Counted from the first letter of the stretch, positions 1 through 7,039 are shown. The stretch: 7,040 bases of DNA from Bacteroidota bacterium (GCA_005883855.1 VBAU01000076.1:1-7040), one strand, 5' to 3'. Translations and numbers: made by a program. Notes: generated by a model not told the origin, from the sequence alone.

Positions 1-1
1 G

Positions 2-1684
2 GACCAGGTGCTGGATGATATGGAACTCGAGCGGGAGAAAGGCATTACCATTAAGAGCCATGCCATCCAGATCAATTATAAGCATGCCAATGGCGAAGAA
101 TACATTTTGAATCTCATTGACACACCCGGCCATGTGGATTTTAGCTATGAAGTGAGCCGCGCTCTCACTGCGTGTGAAGGGGCACTCTTATTAGTTGACG
201 CATCGCAGGGAATCCAGGCGCAAACGATCAGCAATCTTTATCTCGCTATTGGGAACGACCTTGAGATAATTCCCGTGATCAACAAGATTGATATGGAAGG
301 TGCGATGGTCGAGGAAACAAAGGACCAAATCATTGAGCTGATCGGATGTAAACCCGAAGAAATTCTCCTGGCCAGCGCCCGCACGGGCACGGGAGTGCAA
401 GCTATTCTTGAAGCGATCGTGGAAAGAATTCCGCCGCCTAACGGTGATCCGGATGCACCTTTGCAAGCCCTGATCTTTGACAGCGTATTCAATTCGTTTC
501 GCGGTATTATCGTTTATTATCGCATCTTAAATGGCAGCATCAGGAAGGGTGATAAAGTAAAATTTGTTTCCACCGGCCAGGAATATGAAGCCGATGAAGT
601 CGGAATACTGAAACTTAAAATGTTAGAAAAACCTGAAGTAGGTTGTGGGGATGTGGGTTACATTATCACCGGCATAAAAAACGCAAAAGAAGTCAGGGTG
701 GGGGATACGATCACTCATGCCAGCAATCCGGACCCACAAATGATTCATGGTTTTGAGGAAGTGAAGCCCATGGTTTTTGCCGGAATTTTTCCGGTGGACA
801 CGGATGATTTTGAGGAGTTGCGCGATTGTATGGACAAACTGCAACTGAATGATGCCGCCCTGACTTTTGAATTAGAGACCTCTCAAGCGCTGGGTTTTGG
901 TTTCCGCTGCGGATTTTTGGGAATGCTGCACATGGAAATTGTGCAAGAGCGCCTCGAAAGAGAATTCGATCAAACGGTGATCACAACGGTTCCAAACGTA
1001 AGTTTTGTCGCATACACCACTAAAGGTGAAAAGGTCACCGTCAACAACCCGACGGAATTTCCGGATCCTGTAAAAACGGATCGAATTGAAGAACCTTACA
1101 TCAAAGCGCAGATCATTAGCAAGCCGGAATATATCGGTAACATCATGACGCTTTGTTTAGGCAAACGAGGGATTTTACTTAACCAGCATTACCTGACGCA
1201 AACGAGAGTGGAATTGCTTTTTGAGATGCCACTCACCGAGATCGTTTTTGATTTCTATGACAAATTGAAATCACAAACACGCGGATATGCGTCGTTTGAT
1301 TACCACCCGATCGGTTATCGCGAAAGCGACATTGTGAAAATGGACATTTTGCTGAATGGCGACAAAGTGGACGCCCTGAGTGCACTCATTCACAGGAGTC
1401 GGGCGCAGGATTTCGGAAGGAAGCTTTGCGAGAAATTAAAGGAACTCTTACCACGCCAGCAATTCCAGATCGTGATACAGGCGGCGATAGGGGCCAAGAT
1501 CATTGCAAGAGAAACCATTTCGGCATTACGCAAAGATGTTACTGCAAAATGTTATGGCGGTGATATAACGCGCAAAAGAAAATTGTTGGAGAAACAAAAA
1601 GAAGGTAAGAAACGAATGAGGCAGATAGGCAGTGTAGAGATCCCTCAAGAGGCTTTTTTAGCCGTGTTAAAACTCAACGATTAG
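2..1684 (+). CDS. lepA: Elongation factor 4 (LepA), 5' end outside the window
   Basis: LepA is a ribosome-associated translational GTPase that acts on stalled or back-translocated ribosomes in the cytoplasm or at the membrane. The frame is open from base 2, so the start lies upstream; by comparison with E. coli LepA (599 aa) about 37 residues are missing, including the P-loop (G1). The 560 visible codons would bring the protein to about 597 aa, the normal family length. Visible motifs are the switch I segment EREKGIT (residues 11-17 of the visible part), G3 DTPGH (40-44) and G4 NKID (94-97). They are followed by the EF-G-like domains and the LepA-specific C-terminal domain, whose basic stretch ends in GGDITRKRKLLEKQKEGKKR. 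That C-terminal domain separates it from EF-G, BipA and TetM. The gene appears intact from base 2 to its TAG. The membrane glycosyltransferase gene follows 44 bases later on the same strand. Confidence 0.97.
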   Translation, partial: DQVLDDMELEREKGITIKSHAIQINYKHANGEEYILNLIDTPGHVDFSYEVSRALTACEGALLLVDASQGIQAQTISNLYLAIGNDLEIIPVINKIDMEGAMVEETKDQIIELIGCKPEEILLASARTGTGVQAILEAIVERIPPPNGDPDAPLQALIFDSVFNSFRGIIVYYRILNGSIRKGDKVKFVSTGQEYEADEVGILKLKMLEKPEVGCGDVGYIITGIKNAKEVRVGDTITHASNPDPQMIHGFEEVKPMVFAGIFPVDTDDFEELRDCMDKLQLNDAALTFELETSQALGFGFRCGFLGMLHMEIVQERLEREFDQTVITTVPNVSFVAYTTKGEKVTVNNPTEFPDPVKTDRIEEPYIKAQIISKPEYIGNIMTLCLGKRGILLNQHYLTQTRVELLFEMPLTEIVFDFYDKLKSQTRGYASFDYHPIGYRESDIVKMDILLNGDKVDALSALIHRSRAQDFGRKLCEKLKELLPRQQFQIVIQAAIGAKIIARETISALRKDVTAKCYGGDITRKRKLLEKQKEGKKRMRQIGSVEIPQEAFLAVLKLND

Positions 1685-1685
1685 A

Positions 1686-1714
1686 GACTCACGGTTCAGA
1701 GTCGGTCAGTTTTT
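1686..1714 (+). terminator. Weak hairpin plus T-run after lepA
   Basis: Immediately after the lepA stop, GACTC (1686-1690) and GAGTC (1699-1703) can pair around an 8-base loop. A run of five T follows at 1710-1714. The stem is only 5 bp and the T-run starts 6 bases after it, so this would be at best a weak or leaky terminator between lepA and the next gene. It may be chance. Confidence 0.2.
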
Positions 1715-1728
1715 CTATCTTCAAGTTC

Positions 1729-3318
1729 ATGCATCATCGCGGTCCATTGTCTTATTTGCGATCTCATTTTCCTGTGATCGGTCTTTTGCTGCTTATCGTT
1801 TTTTACTTTGTGAATGGAATTTATTACCTGCGTTCACAGTCTGTCACGTCCGACGAAGGATCATTCTACACTTATGCGGTTCGATATTTAAAAGGAGCGC
1901 CGGATCGCATCATTCCTGTTTCCGACAACAGTAAAATGCCCGTAACAGTGCTGAACACAATACCGCGTTTGGCACAACAAGCATTCTCACAAACGAAAAG
2001 AAAAGATGATGGCGGGGTATCAGACATCATGCATGGCCGTTACATGACCTTGTTGGTGTCAGTGCTGACAATTGTTTTAGTCTTTATTTGGAGCAGTGAA
2101 CTATATGGACAGCGAGCGGGTTTATTTTCCGCTTTCCTCACGAGCATTTGCCCTAATCATATGGCTAGTGCAGGGTTAGTAACAACGGATGCTTATTCTG
2201 TTTTGTTCTTGATTGCAGTAATGTATTTCCTCTGGAAGTATTGCACAACCAAAAGCGGGCGCCATTTCATTTTCTTGTCAATCACAATGGCGCTGTCACA
2301 ATTGGTAAAGCAATCTTTATTTCATTTGTACATCCTTGCTCCATTTTGCATAGGGGTTTATTTCACTGTTTATCCTTCGCAAATCAAATACAACGTGCTT
2401 CTTAGACGGATTCTTATTTTCCTTTTGGTTAATTGGCTGGTCATTAATATCGCCTGGTACTTCTATCAAAGTTTTTGGAGAACCGAAGATTACCATTTCA
2501 TGAGCGATTTATTCCAAACCATTACAAATATTCTTCCACCCTGGATGCCGATTCCGCTTCCGAAACCCTTTGTCGACGGATTGGATATGGCAAAATACTA
2601 TGACGATCTCGGTGGTGGCTTTGATCCTATCAGTTCATTTGGAAAGGTTACCATATTGGGTCATGCTAAAACAGGCGGCGGGTTGTGGTATTATTATTTT
2701 GTTTCCATTTTTTATAAGACCCCAATTGCGTATTTTATTTTATTGCTGTGGAGCACAATTGTTTTGGTGAAAACCCGATCCTTTAAAGCTTTTGTAGCCA
2801 AGGAATTCTTTCTTTTCGCCCCCGTGATTTATTTTCTTATTGTCTTGAGCTTTTTTTATCAAACGCAAACAGGATTGCGGCACATTATTTTCATTTATCC
2901 TTTTATTTTTATTGCAGTAGGGGCAATTGTGCCAGGAATAAATGCCAGATACCAGAAAACGCTGCTCGTGCTGACCAGTCTATTTCTCTTAATAAGTGTG
3001 TTCCGTTACTGGAGAAATTATTATCCATACACCAACGAATTCATCGCGGACAAGAAGATGGCCTTTCAATATGTTGGGGCATCCAACCTTGAATTTAAGC
3101 AGGGAGGATTTTTCCTGCAGCGATATTTAAGAGATCATCCGCAGGCTCAAATTGTTTCCCTGCAACCACGGGCAGGGAGCTTGGTAATGAGCGTTGCAGA
3201 TTATTTAGACATATGGAATCGGCACCAATATGATTGGATCCAACAGTTCAAGCCCATTGATCATGTCGCTTACACGTATTTAGTCTTTGAGATAGAAGAG
3301 AAGAATTTAAAACGATGA
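1729..3318 (+). CDS. Multi-pass membrane glycosyltransferase, GT39/ArnT-like
   Basis: A 529-residue integral membrane protein of the lipid-linked-sugar glycosyltransferase type (GT39/PMT, ArnT superfamily). These enzymes move a sugar from a polyprenyl-phosphate donor to a protein or lipid acceptor on the outer face of the inner membrane. The first membrane segment (about residues 14-34) is followed by an acidic pair in the first external loop (SDEGSFY, D42-E43), the place of the catalytic or metal-binding acid in this fold. About ten hydrophobic segments follow to around residue 430. The soluble C-terminal tail has the pattern YVGASNLEFKQGG...LQRYL...YTYLVFEI, matching the tail seen in bacterial PMT-like proteins. 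The ATG at 1729 is chosen because it directly precedes a short basic segment and the first helix; there is no clear Shine-Dalgarno sequence. The protein appears complete. Donor and acceptor cannot be told from sequence. It may be co-transcribed with lepA. Confidence 0.8.
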   Translation: MHHRGPLSYLRSHFPVIGLLLLIVFYFVNGIYYLRSQSVTSDEGSFYTYAVRYLKGAPDRIIPVSDNSKMPVTVLNTIPRLAQQAFSQTKRKDDGGVSDIMHGRYMTLLVSVLTIVLVFIWSSELYGQRAGLFSAFLTSICPNHMASAGLVTTDAYSVLFLIAVMYFLWKYCTTKSGRHFIFLSITMALSQLVKQSLFHLYILAPFCIGVYFTVYPSQIKYNVLLRRILIFLLVNWLVINIAWYFYQSFWRTEDYHFMSDLFQTITNILPPWMPIPLPKPFVDGLDMAKYYDDLGGGFDPISSFGKVTILGHAKTGGGLWYYYFVSIFYKTPIAYFILLLWSTIVLVKTRSFKAFVAKEFFLFAPVIYFLIVLSFFYQTQTGLRHIIFIYPFIFIAVGAIVPGINARYQKTLLVLTSLFLLISVFRYWRNYYPYTNEFIADKKMAFQYVGASNLEFKQGGFFLQRYLRDHPQAQIVSLQPRAGSLVMSVADYLDIWNRHQYDWIQQFKPIDHVAYTYLVFEIEEKNLKR

Positions 3319-3334
3319 TCTGACCTCATCCTCT

Positions 3335-3359
3335 TGTCCTTCTCCAGGGGAGAAGGACA
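3335..3359. terminator. Perfect 11-bp hairpin at the convergent gene junction
   Basis: TGTCCTTCTCC (3335-3345) and GGAGAAGGACA (3349-3359) form a perfect 11-bp stem with a 3-base AGG loop, 17 bases past the stop of the glycosyltransferase gene. It could end or stabilise the transcript from the + strand. There is no T-run after it on either strand, so a canonical Rho-independent terminator is not supported. It is also the palindromic core of the left repeat unit. Confidence 0.45.
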
Positions 3360-3474
3360 GTACTTCCATTGCATTGGCAAACTGTTATTTTTTGTACCTC
3401 AACCGAAATGCATGGCTGAGCGTGAATTTGTCCCTGATTTGTTAATACAGAAGATGAGTGAGCGATTATCGTTT

Positions 3475-3503
3475 GGTCTCTTCTCTCCCTTTGAGAGGCG
3501 ACC
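3475..3503. repeat. Imperfect hairpin in the right repeat unit
   Basis: GGTC (3475-3478) pairs with GACC (3500-3503), and CTCTC (3483-3487) pairs with GAGAG (3493-3497) around a CCTTT loop, with an internal loop of TCTT opposite GC. This is the counterpart, in inverted orientation, of the perfect hairpin at 3335-3359. It lies about 90 bases beyond the stop of the - strand secreted-protein gene, so it could act as an RNA end or stabilising structure for that transcript. A run of eight T on the - strand (3565-3572) lies between the gene and this hairpin but has no clear stem before it. Confidence 0.4.
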
Positions 3504-3596
3504 AAGAGGTGAGGTCTAAATGCTGAAGAGTTCAATGCGGGCAACTCATCGTGTTTCTTCTCCGAAAAAAAAGCAGGATATTCATTGCATCTCCTA

Positions 3597-4607
3597 CTAC
3601 TGGTGCAAATCATTTCCGGTCTTCTTTCCCCCGCGATTCTTATCCGATTTCTCCTGCAATTTCTTTTCATTGGGTTTGCCCTGGATATCGAGGAGAGGAT
3701 CACCAACAGGAGCCTGGCCTTCTTCCAATTTGTAGTTATAGAGTTTGTCAATGTGAACCCACTTCCCATTTTCCCACTTGAATGCCTCATAATCCCCATC
3801 GGGAACATAGGTCCATTTATTTTCGGGTTCATCCGTTTCCGAGATCAAATGATCTACAATGATCAACTTGGAGTCGTCATCATATTTTAGAATAGCTCTT
3901 GCCTCTTTCTTGTACTCAAGATCAAAACGATACTGCGGCGCTCGTTTAATGCTGTCCTTTTCAAATGTGAAATACTTGCCACCAAAAACGGGTTCATTCT
4001 TTTCGTCGAATGTCAATACCTCGATCCACTTTTTGTTGCTCATTGCGGTGTTATTGTCATATCCGATCAACGTATAATAGTTTTTCCCGTTGTACGTCGT
4101 CTTCGCGATATCATAATAAACAGAACCGATCCAATTGTTTTTGTTTCTTACGGAGTCAAGAGCGTCTGTGGTAAATGAAGATGCGTCATGCAGCCCAACA
4201 AGTTTTAACGAGCCATCGTTTGTTCTTATTTGAATAGCTCCTCTTTGAAGAGCCCAATAATCATTGATCTGCAAATTCCAGGTAAAAATCCGGAATGTGC
4301 TATCCGGGGCGTATAACTTGGCAACACCCTGGACCGAATCAAACGGGTAATAAAAAGAGTTCTTTATTTGAAGTGCGCGGATAAGTGTCCTCGTAAAAAC
4401 GCTATCTGATCGCATCCGTGGTGCCGTAAGACTGTCTAAGATGATATCAGTCGCTAAGTATTGTAAAGAGTCCTCTTTTCCTTTTAATTTTTTCCTATCC
4501 GAAGAAGAAATTTTCTGTGCATTGCACAATGGCATCAGACATACAATGGCGGCGAACAGGAGGACGATATGGTTAGAAAGTTTTTCCAGGCAGGATGTTT
4601 TAGGCAT
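3597..4607 (-). CDS. Secreted protein of unknown function, conserved in Bacteroidota
   Basis: No function is recognised. The 336-residue product starts with a Sec signal peptide: lysines at 3 and 9, a hydrophobic core at about 14-27 (IVLLFAAIVCLMPL), and a likely cleavage site at N-A|Q (30/31). There is no lipobox, so it is probably periplasmic or exported rather than a lipoprotein. The body is rich in Tyr, Trp, Asp and Lys and reads as beta-rich (for example NNWIGSVYYDI, YYTLIGYD, KWIEVLTF, PVFGGKYF). The last ~25 residues are a charged K/E/D/N/G-rich tail that is probably disordered. From memory, proteins with this same series of blocks are common hypothetical proteins in Bacteroidota. The ATG at 4605-4607 is preferred over an in-frame TTG at 4620-4622, because ATG is more usual and still keeps the whole signal peptide. 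It lies 88 bases downstream of the hddC-gmhB fusion gene on the same strand, with a small inverted repeat in the gap, so co-transcription is uncertain. Confidence 0.8.
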   Translation of the reverse strand: MPKTSCLEKLSNHIVLLFAAIVCLMPLCNAQKISSSDRKKLKGKEDSLQYLATDIILDSLTAPRMRSDSVFTRTLIRALQIKNSFYYPFDSVQGVAKLYAPDSTFRIFTWNLQINDYWALQRGAIQIRTNDGSLKLVGLHDASSFTTDALDSVRNKNNWIGSVYYDIAKTTYNGKNYYTLIGYDNNTAMSNKKWIEVLTFDEKNEPVFGGKYFTFEKDSIKRAPQYRFDLEYKKEARAILKYDDDSKLIIVDHLISETDEPENKWTYVPDGDYEAFKWENGKWVHIDKLYNYKLEEGQAPVGDPLLDIQGKPNEKKLQEKSDKNRGGKKTGNDLHQ

Positions 4608-4661
4608 GAAGTTACGATGCAATTAACGGCAAAATCGTTGCAAAAGTGTGGAAAGGATTAT

Positions 4662-4688
4662 TTGATTTTGAGCCAAGGATAAAATCAA
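4662..4688 (-). terminator. AT-rich 8-bp inverted repeat after the heptose operon
   Basis: TTGATTTT (4662-4669) and AAAATCAA (4681-4688) form a perfect 8-bp inverted repeat around an 11-base loop, starting 8 bases past the stop of the hddC-gmhB fusion on the - strand. The stem is A/T-rich and no proper T-run follows it on the - strand, so termination would be weak. It could also be an operator or mRNA-end structure upstream of the secreted-protein gene. Confidence 0.3.
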
Positions 4689-4695
4689 CAAGATT

Positions 4696-5943
4696 TTACA
4701 AAGCTTTAGCAACATCGATCAGGGAATCAAAGGCGAGATCGATATCAGGATGGGGCAGGGGCTGCTCCGGGTGCGTGGTTTTGACGTAAACGGTGTAGGT
4801 TCCCGCATTACGACCAAATTGCATGTCGCTGGTTTTGTTGCCAACCATTATCGACTTTGATAAATTGATTGAAGGAAAATCTCTTGCAGCCTGCAATGCC
4901 ATCCCTGGATTAGGTTTTCTGCAAAAATGAGTTGGCTCAGTCGCGGTACAGTAATAGATCGCATCAACCCGGCCTCCATCATCTTCGATCCGCAGCTTCA
5001 TTCGCGCTTGAATATCCAGAAGGTCTTCTTCGGTCATTAGCCCGCGCCCAACGCCTCGTTGATTGCTGATCACAATTACAGCACCGAATTTTTTTGAAAG
5101 ACGGCTGATCGCCTCCGTGACTCCGGGATAGAATTCAAATTCATCCCAGTTCAGGATGTAGTTGTTTTCTTTCTCATAATTGATGACACCGTCGCGATCG
5201 AGAAACAGGGTCCAGTTGGGGTCGATATTTTCAAGGTACAATGGGATTTGCTTCAACTCTTCCTGCGCACGTTGATAATCTTCCGGGATTCCTATATCGA
5301 TAAAGTATTCATCCTGGATCGCCCCGAATATCTTTTTACTGGGAAAATATTTTTCCAAATAGTTTTTTTCAAAGGAAAACTTTTCAGGGAATCCAAGATC
5401 CAGAAAACTTTCCACGTTCAAAACGTACACACCCCCGTTAATGTCGCCCGCCTGGTAGAATTGTTTTTCTTTAAATTTCTTCACAGTAAAATCGGTGTCT
5501 AGTTCTACCACGCCATAGCGGTCAAAATCTCTCATTGGCTTCATCAGCAATGTGCATTCTGCCTTACTATCGATGTGAGATGCAAAACTTTTTTGAACGT
5601 CGGCTTTAAAAAGTGAATCCCCATTGACAACAATAACATTGCTTTCTGTGGCCCTTTTGCACGCCAGTTGTACGGCACCTCCCGTCCCCAGTGGCTCTTC
5701 TTCAACTGAGCATTGAAGATTGAGAGTCGGGAATTCAATGTTCAAAAACTCTTCAATCCTGTCGTGTTTGTAGCCCAATGAAAAAATAAATTTTTCGATC
5801 CCCTGGGAAAGAAAATAACGTATGACGTGTTTCAGAAATGGTTGTCCCGCTACAGGCGCCATACATTTGGGAAGATCTGTAACCACGGAGCGAAGTCTTG
5901 TCCCTAAACCACCGGCTAGTATGATCGCTTCTTTAGCCGGCAT
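4696..5943 (-). CDS. Fusion: heptose-1-phosphate guanylyltransferase (HddC) + heptose bisphosphate phosphatase (GmhB)
   Basis: A 415-residue cytoplasmic enzyme with two domains. Residues 5-230 are a nucleotidyltransferase of the HddC type: LAGGLGTRL (9-17), LPKCMAPVAG (24-33), EPLGTGGA (83-90), the metal-binding NGD (107-109), and the product-site NGGVY (169-173). Residues 244-415 are a HAD phosphatase of the GmhB/HisB-N type: DRDGVIN (249-255, D249 nucleophile and D251 acid/base), SNQ (293-295), RKP with K343, and VGNKTSD (367-373). Together they would remove the C7 phosphate from heptose 1,7-bisphosphate and then transfer GMP, the last two steps to GDP-D-glycero-alpha-D-manno-heptose. Two points are odd in the phosphatase half. 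The usual zinc loop CxH...CxC is reduced to C332-T-A334...H339-F-C341, and the first acidic residue of motif IV is Asn369. The ATG overlaps the end of gmhA by 11 bases, suggesting translational coupling. Nucleotide specificity (GDP against other) is inferred from family resemblance. Confidence 0.88.
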   Translation of the reverse strand: MPAKEAIILAGGLGTRLRSVVTDLPKCMAPVAGQPFLKHVIRYFLSQGIEKFIFSLGYKHDRIEEFLNIEFPTLNLQCSVEEEPLGTGGAVQLACKRATESNVIVVNGDSLFKADVQKSFASHIDSKAECTLLMKPMRDFDRYGVVELDTDFTVKKFKEKQFYQAGDINGGVYVLNVESFLDLGFPEKFSFEKNYLEKYFPSKKIFGAIQDEYFIDIGIPEDYQRAQEELKQIPLYLENIDPNWTLFLDRDGVINYEKENNYILNWDEFEFYPGVTEAISRLSKKFGAVIVISNQRGVGRGLMTEEDLLDIQARMKLRIEDDGGRVDAIYYCTATEPTHFCRKPNPGMALQAARDFPSINLSKSIMVGNKTSDMQFGRNAGTYTVYVKTTHPEQPLPHPDIDLAFDSLIDVAKAL

Positions 5944-6496
5944 GACTCGGAAACAGTTTCTCTTCCACCAACTGGCATATGATATGTCCGGCCATTATGT
6001 GGCTTTCCTGGATGCGCGGCGTGTCTGTTGAAGGTATGTTGATCAGATAATCACTGCGTAATTTCATAGCGCCCCCGCTACTTCCTGTAAGACCCACAGT
6101 GATCATTTTTTTCTCTTTTGCTTTTTCAAATGCATTTACAATGTTTCTTGAGTTTCCGGAGGTGGAAAGACCCACCAGCACATCGCCTTGTTGTCCGATG
6201 CCATCGATGATCCTCGAATACACAACGTCATAACTATAATCATTGGCCACTGCTGTTATGTAAGATGTGTTGCAATGCAGCGCTTCTGCAGGAAGGGCTT
6301 TCCTCTATTCTGCCGCCAGGTGTTGAGCATCTGCAGCACTGCCACCATTGCCACAGAAATAGACGCGCTTGCCATTTTGAAAAGCCTGAACAATTTGTTG
6401 CACCACCTCTTCAAGCTTCGCGATCAATTCGTCGTCTTGCAAAATCTTTTGCTTCACAGCTATGGAAGCCTCTACGATATTTTTAACCTTGCTCAT
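5933..6496 (-). pseudogene. gmhA: Sedoheptulose-7-phosphate isomerase GmhA, interrupted by an in-frame stop
   Basis: GmhA is a SIS-domain enzyme that converts sedoheptulose 7-phosphate to D-glycero-D-manno-heptose 7-phosphate, the first step of heptose synthesis. From the ATG at 6494-6496 the frame reads 63 codons to CGNGGSAADAQHLAAE and then hits TAG (6305-6307). In the same frame it resumes as RKALPAEALHCNTSYITAV and ANDYSYD, then STSGNS, TGSSGG and TPRIQESHI, and ends at TAA (5933-5935). Both halves are clear GmhA. In E. coli and Campylobacter GmhA the segment after the Glu of HxAAE reads L-S/T-G-R-Y..., about eight residues before the RKAL block. Here that segment is replaced by the single stop codon. 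The fit is a ~21-base in-frame deletion joining the T of the first codon to the AG of a GAG codon. The conserved Arg (R69 in E. coli) is lost as well, so even read-through would give a protein short by about eight residues. A GTG at 6248-6250 could start the second half, but not a full SIS fold. It lies 36 bases after hddA. Confidence 0.85.
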
Positions 6497-6532
6497 ATCC
6501 GCGTAATCATTTTAATCATAAAAATAATAGCT

Positions 6533-7039
6533 CTAAACCGTCCACGTCGTTAATCCATGTTCAACGAACTGGTAGCTGCGATGAACGCCACCAAACCTTT
6601 CCAGTTTTTTGGCGACCGTATACTTTGTGTTTCCGGGACAGTAGAAAATCATAAAACCGCCGCCACCTGCTCCTGAAATTTTTCCGCCCGTTGCGCCCGC
6701 GGCCTTCGCCGTTTCATAGATTTCATCCATCAGCTCGTTGCTGATGCCTGTAGCCATTTTTCTTTTTTGCTGAAACCCAAAGTCCAAAATCTCGCCGATC
6801 TCGTGCAGCCGTCCTTTCAACAGAGCTTCTTTCATCATTTGCGCCTGCTGCTTCAGTTGATGCATTGCCTCAATCGATGTTTCTTTTTGATCCGTAACAT
6901 TTTTTGCCTGTTGTTCGATGATCTTTGCGGACTCGCGACTCTTAGATGTATAATATAACAGCAAATTATTTTCCAACTCAAATAAATACTGTTGTTTGAT
7001 CCGAAGCGGGTTTACGATCACTTTGTCCTCATCATAGAA
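6533..7039 (-). CDS. hddA: D-glycero-alpha-D-manno-heptose 7-phosphate kinase (HddA-like GHMP kinase), 5' part outside the window
   Basis: The C-terminal 168 residues of a GHMP-family sugar kinase; the frame is open to the right-hand edge, so the N-terminal half with the ATP-binding motif lies outside. Full-length relatives are about 340 aa. The visible part begins FYDEDKVIVNPLRI and contains LLLYYTSKSRESAKII, both characteristic of HddA. It also has GHMP motif 3, GGKISGAGGGG (residues 118-128 of the visible part), which shapes the phosphate and substrate site. HddA phosphorylates C1 of heptose 7-phosphate to give the alpha-1,7-bisphosphate, which commits the pathway to a GDP- rather than an ADP-activated heptose. 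It is the most upstream visible gene of the - strand heptose cluster, with gmhA 36 bases downstream. Fucose or other GHMP sugar kinases are possible alternatives, but the neighbours favour HddA. Confidence 0.87.
   Translation of the reverse strand, partial: FYDEDKVIVNPLRIKQQYLFELENNLLLYYTSKSRESAKIIEQQAKNVTDQKETSIEAMHQLKQQAQMMKEALLKGRLHEIGEILDFGFQQKRKMATGISNELMDEIYETAKAAGATGGKISGAGGGGFMIFYCPGNTKYTVAKKLERFGGVHRSYQFVEHGLTTWTV

Larger units (their letters stand above)
3322..3516. repeat. Repeat-like element with inverted hairpin-forming ends
   Basis: This occupies most of the 278-base gap between the converging genes. Its two ends are diverged inverted copies of one unit. The left end begins GACCTCATCCTCTTG and the right end, read on the - strand, begins GACCTCACCTCTTGG. 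In both, a pyrimidine-rich then purine-rich palindrome follows. The roughly 115 bases between the units contain no convincing gene. Arrangement and size suggest a non-autonomous MITE-like element or a pair of dispersed palindromic repeats of the REP/BIME style. No clear target-site duplication is visible: the outer flanks are GATCT on the left and TAAAT on the right. Whether it recurs in the genome cannot be seen from this window. Confidence 0.55.

Noticed and set aside
2..1684. A ribosomal-protection (TetM-like) or EF-G gene instead of LepA.
   Set aside because: The length, and the LepA-specific C-terminal domain with its GGDITRKRKLLEKQKEGKKR stretch, settle it as LepA.
3326..3832. A 168-codon open frame on the - strand overlapping the 3' part of the secreted-protein gene and the repeat element.
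   Set aside because: Over 3597-3832 it overlaps a better-supported gene in another frame, and the rest runs through the hairpin repeats. The composition is atypical (many Arg, Ser, Cys) with no recognisable domain.
4605..4622. TTG at 4620-4622 as the start of the secreted protein.
   Set aside because: An ATG five codons further on keeps the full signal peptide, and no ribosome binding site supports the TTG.
4608..4695. A possible Bacteroidota-type promoter (TATCCTTG on the - strand, near TAnnTTTG) upstream of the secreted-protein gene.
   Set aside because: One base departs from the -7 consensus and no TTG is at the right -33 distance, so the support is too weak to list.
5933..6250. A separate 105-residue SIS-domain gene starting at GTG 6248-6250.
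   Set aside because: It is the in-frame continuation of gmhA. The GTG encodes the Val of the conserved AVAND stretch in the middle of the fold, so it is the second half of a broken gene.
6305..6307. TAG as a recoded or programmed read-through codon in gmhA.
   Set aside because: Read-through would still lack about seven or eight conserved residues including the Arg after the catalytic Glu, and no recoding structure was seen nearby. A deletion is simpler.
5248..6553. Several + strand open frames of 60-120 codons lying opposite the heptose genes.
   Set aside because: They are antisense shadows of well-supported coding sequence and have no recognisable protein features.
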